A stretch of 8,650 nt of DNA, taken from NCBI GenBank assembly GCA_003554345.1, contig PWGE01000199.1, positions 1 to 8,650 on the forward strand, read 5' to 3'. The notes beneath the pieces were generated by a model. It was not told the DNA's origin, made no database searches, and saw only the letters and a program-made list of their open reading frames with translations. Within the stretch, counting starts at the first letter, position 1, and the number at the start of each line of letters is the position of its first letter. The translations under genes and the position numbers were made by a program. Shown one piece after another: positions 6,435-8,650 of the stretch. This DNA is from Candidatus Sumerlaeota bacterium (lineage in GTDB: Bacteria; Sumerlaeota; T1SED10-198M).

Positions 6435-6451
6435 TTTCGTGTTCTTTCGTG
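6435..6451. repeat. TTTCGTG direct repeat
   Basis: TTTCGTG occurs at 6435-6441 and 6445-6451, a 10-base period. It resembles the TTCGTGT-TTTCGTGT intergenic repeats known from diverse bacteria (memory-based). Confidence 0.4.
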
Positions 6452-6563
6452 CTTTATTCTTCTATGAAAATAGACTCTTCAAAATATAGTATACGTTGCT
6501 ATAAAAGCTTTCACTTCATTGGGGTATTTCTGCTTTCCCGGGAGCGCCGATCTCCGACTTACA

Positions 6564-6608
6564 GTTCACTCTGGCGGTATCGGCATCTTATTCTGAAAGT
6601 TCACTCTG
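6564..6608 (-). repeat. Right arms of a long-range inverted repeat (two copies)
   Basis: Two copies of GTTCACTCTG (6564-6573 and 6599-6608) each extend into a perfect inverted match with 6170-6190: 15 bases for the first and 16 for the second. The arrangement suggests a partial duplication of one end of a small decayed element. Confidence 0.6.
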
Positions 6609-6660
6609 TTGGATTTGCGGTCTTTTTTATCTTTTGTGTACTTGACTGATTCTTTGTCTT

Positions 6661-6765
6661 AATTTGCGACTTTGCGTGATACTTTTCTTATTCTTTTCTT
6701 TTGTTTCCCGTGCTGACTCCTGTCTTCTGTCTCCTGACTCCTATTTTCCTTTGCGTGATGCATTC
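6661..6765. repeat. TTTGCGTGAT and CTGACTCCT repeat cluster
   Basis: TTTGCGTGAT is repeated exactly at 6671-6680 and 6750-6759. Between the copies CTGACTCCT is repeated exactly at 6713-6721 and 6734-6742, with TGTCTTCTGTC in the middle. Both styles are common filler repeats in intergenic DNA of environmental bacteria (recognition from memory). Small open frames that cross it are T-rich and not protein-like. Confidence 0.5.
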
Positions 6766-6848
6766 TTTTCTGGATTTGTTCTTATTTTCATCATTGGCGC
6801 CTTGTGCTGGCATGAGGAACTTCCATATTCGCGAGGTAAAAGTTCTAT

Positions 6849-6877
6849 TTCAGATATTGGTCATTTTATTGTATAAT
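6849..6877 (+). promoter_or_regulatory. Sigma70-type promoter of the molybdopterin hydroxylase gene
   Basis: A perfect -10 TATAAT (6872-6877) with TTCAGA (6849-6854, 4 of 6 to TTGACA) at the ideal 17-base spacing. The predicted start near 6884 gives a leader of about 20 bases that just includes the Shine-Dalgarno at 6891-6897. It lies immediately right of the repeat-rich stretch. Confidence 0.6.
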
Positions 6878-6905
6878 TACCAGTAAATCAAAAGGAGCCC
6901 TTACG

Positions 6906-8650
6906 ATGACGGTCGGCAAAAGTATTTATCGCAAGGATGTGCTGGAAAAAGTGACAGGGGAATCCCGTTATGTGGATGATTATTCCTTGCCGGGCATGCT
7001 CTATGGCAAGATTGTCATGGGCGGGGTTCCGCATGCTGTCATAAAAGATATAAAAGTGCCGCCTGTTGGCGAAGATGAAGCGGTGCTAACCGCCCGGGAT
7101 ATACCTGGCGAAAACCAGATAGGGGTGATGAAAAAAGATCATCCCCTGCTTGCAGAAAAAGTGCTTCGTTATCGTTATGAAGCGGTGGCTCTGATTGCGG
7201 CTTCATCTTCTTCCCGCCTGGAGAAACTTGCTTCCTGCATCGAACTGCAATGGGAAAAGAAAACCGCTGCCCATCATTATGAAGATTCTTTGAAAAAGAA
7301 TGCTCCTCTTATTCATGAAGAGGGAAATGTGCCCATTCATAATCGTTTGCGCAGGGGAAATGTAGAAGAGGCGTTTTCTGAATGTGCGTTTACCGTGGAG
7401 CGCCGTTTCAGTACTCCCTACCAGGAACAGCTTTATCTGGAGACCCAGGGAGTAGTGGCGGTAATGCAAGAACAGAAGATGCACATATACGGTTCGATTC
7501 AGTGTCCCTTCTATGTACGTAAGGCGGTATCTGCGGTGCTGGGAATGCCTCTTGCCTCGGTGCGGGTCATACAAACTGCCATAGGGGGCGCTTTCGGCGG
7601 AAAAGAAGATGTGCCCAATGAACACTGCAGTGCTGCTGCTCTGCTGGCTTTGAAAACCGGACGACCGGTCAAGATAGTCTACGACCGTACGGAGGATATC
7701 CAGCGGTCCAGTAAACGGCACCGCATGTTCATGACGTACCGTTATGGATGTGACCGGGAAGGACGTCTAAAAGCGGCAAAAGCAGAAATATATGCCGATA
7801 TTGGCGCCTATGCCACTCTTTCTCCCGCCGTCATCTTTCGTTCTTTTGCGCATGCCCTGGGTCCGTATGTGATTCCCAATGCGCATGTTGATATTTATGG
7901 AGTCTACACCAATAACCAGCCGGTCGGCGCCTTTCGGGGGTTTGGCACTCCTCAGGTTGTCTCTGGGCATGAAGCCATCATTGATGAGCTTGCGCAGAAA
8001 GCGGGCATTGATCCCCTGGATTTTCGAAAGAAGAATATCCTGAGGTACGGAGAAAAGACCGTACACGGGCAGAAATTGACTGATAGTGTGGGGCTGGAGA
8101 AAACCCTTAATGCTGTTGAACCTTATTACCGGGAAATGAAAAAAGAGGCTGAAGAAAACAATCGAAAAAAGAGCGATACCCGCCTGGGAGTGGGTCTGAG
8201 CAGCATATATTACGGCAACGGCCTGGGAGTAGCCGGAAAAGCGCTGGATGCAGCGGGTTCATTTGTCCAGGTGAATCATGATGGTTCTGTGTACATCTCA
8301 AATGGTTGTGTGGATATGGGACAGGGAGCTATAACCGTCCTCAGCCAGATTGCCGCCGAAGGATTGGGTTTTCCGGTAGAAGCGGTTTACCCCAATTTTA
8401 ATGTTGATACCACTGTTGTTCAGGATAGCGGTCCCACAGTTGCTTCACGAACCACCGTTATGTGCGGCAATGCCCTTTTAGATGCTGGTAAGAAGATCAA
8501 GAAGCGGTTAATAGCGGTGGCGGGCGAGATACTGCGGGAAAATAACATTTCCTGCCGGGATGAAGACCTCACATTGACCGAGGGTATACTGTATCATCGT
8601 GGCGAAGAAGTGCCGGCTCTTAACTATCAGGATATCACGGCAGCCTGCCT
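6906..8650 (+). CDS. Xanthine dehydrogenase-family molybdopterin-binding subunit (3' end outside window)
   Basis: An open frame of 581 codons continuing past the right edge; family members run about 700-780 residues, so the C-terminus with the catalytic Glu (bovine XDH Glu1261) is not visible. The start has a strong AAAGGAG (6891-6897), 8 bases from ATG. The N-terminus (GKS, then DVLEKVTGESRYVDD) is the usual one. Moco-pocket residues align by exact spacing with bovine xanthine dehydrogenase: Gln199 (Gln767), GGAFGGKE 227-234 with Glu234 (Glu802), Arg312 (Arg880), and AFRGFG 342-347 with Phe346 (Phe914). DMGQG (470-474) and DSGPTVASRTT (507-517) follow. The enzyme hydroxylates purines or related heterocycles with water as oxygen donor, passing electrons to FeS and FAD subunits that may be encoded downstream. 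Glu234 and Arg312 favour a purine over an aldehyde substrate (inference). It is divergent from the signalling cluster. Confidence 0.93.
   Translation, partial: MTVGKSIYRKDVLEKVTGESRYVDDYSLPGMLYGKIVMGGVPHAVIKDIKVPPVGEDEAVLTARDIPGENQIGVMKKDHPLLAEKVLRYRYEAVALIAASSSSRLEKLASCIELQWEKKTAAHHYEDSLKKNAPLIHEEGNVPIHNRLRRGNVEEAFSECAFTVERRFSTPYQEQLYLETQGVVAVMQEQKMHIYGSIQCPFYVRKAVSAVLGMPLASVRVIQTAIGGAFGGKEDVPNEHCSAAALLALKTGRPVKIVYDRTEDIQRSSKRHRMFMTYRYGCDREGRLKAAKAEIYADIGAYATLSPAVIFRSFAHALGPYVIPNAHVDIYGVYTNNQPVGAFRGFGTPQVVSGHEAIIDELAQKAGIDPLDFRKKNILRYGEKTVHGQKLTDSVGLEKTLNAVEPYYREMKKEAEENNRKKSDTRLGVGLSSIYYGNGLGVAGKALDAAGSFVQVNHDGSVYISNGCVDMGQGAITVLSQIAAEGLGFPVEAVYPNFNVDTTVVQDSGPTVASRTTVMCGNALLDAGKKIKKRLIAVAGEILRENNISCRDEDLTLTEGILYHRGEEVPALNYQDITAAC

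Noticed and set aside
5905-6765. CRISPR array
   Set aside because: The repeats are short, degenerate and unevenly spaced; there are no uniform spacers and no cas genes.
6449-6886. Three plus-strand frames of 61-70 residues
   Set aside because: They cross the TTTGCGTGAT and CTGACTCCT repeats and the promoter region, overlap each other and lack ribosome sites.
7203-7721. Minus-strand 172-residue frame
   Set aside because: Lies fully antisense to the molybdopterin hydroxylase gene and has no recognisable motif.

Overview
The window looks like a bacterial chromosome segment of moderate to low G+C. It holds one minus-strand gene cluster, one plus-strand gene that runs off the right edge, and a long repeat-rich gap between them. 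The lineage cannot be fixed from sequence alone. Large multidomain Ser/Thr kinases joined to TPRs, and STAS proteins with added domains, are typical of environmental bacteria with complex signalling (Planctomycetota-like, Lentisphaerota-like, Myxococcota-like and several uncultured phyla). This placement is an inference with low confidence.

Minus-strand cluster (read right to left, 5538 to 1). (1) A 1087-residue protein joins an Hsp70/DnaK ATPase domain and beta substrate-binding domain to an acidic linker, a run of TPRs and a complete Hanks-type Ser/Thr kinase domain. The Hsp70 helical lid is absent. (2) After a 120-base gap with its own sigma70-like promoter comes a 113-residue coiled-coil protein with an extremely acidic tail. 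(3) Fourteen bases further on is a 265-residue STAS-domain protein. (4) Next is a 260-residue STAS protein with C-terminal TPRs, paralogous to (3). (5) At the left edge are the first 35 codons of a phosphoglucomutase/phosphomannomutase-family enzyme. Both STAS domains keep the Asp-Ser site that is phosphorylated in anti-sigma-factor antagonists. The cluster therefore has a plausible kinase (the Hsp70-TPR fusion), plausible phospho-targets (the STAS proteins) and an acidic coiled-coil adaptor. I propose it as a chaperone-coupled phosphorylation or partner-switching module; this is inference. No anti-sigma kinase of the RsbW type, PP2C phosphatase or sigma factor lies in the window.

Gap (5539-6905). 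This stretch of almost 1.4 kb shows no convincing gene. It is a mosaic of short degenerate repeats: a 9-base TGTCC periodicity, several decayed copies of an ACAGGATAACACAGAGGAT-type unit, TTTCGTG and TTTGCGTGAT repeats, CTGACTCCT repeats, and a pair of perfect 15- and 16-base inverted matches about 400 bases apart. Promoters for the genes on either side lie at its two ends.

Right side (6906-8650, plus). This is the molybdopterin-binding subunit of a xanthine dehydrogenase-family hydroxylase, cut by the window edge after 581 codons. It retains the Gln, Glu and Arg residues that mark purine-hydroxylating enzymes. It is divergent from the signalling cluster and probably starts a separate purine-catabolism operon.
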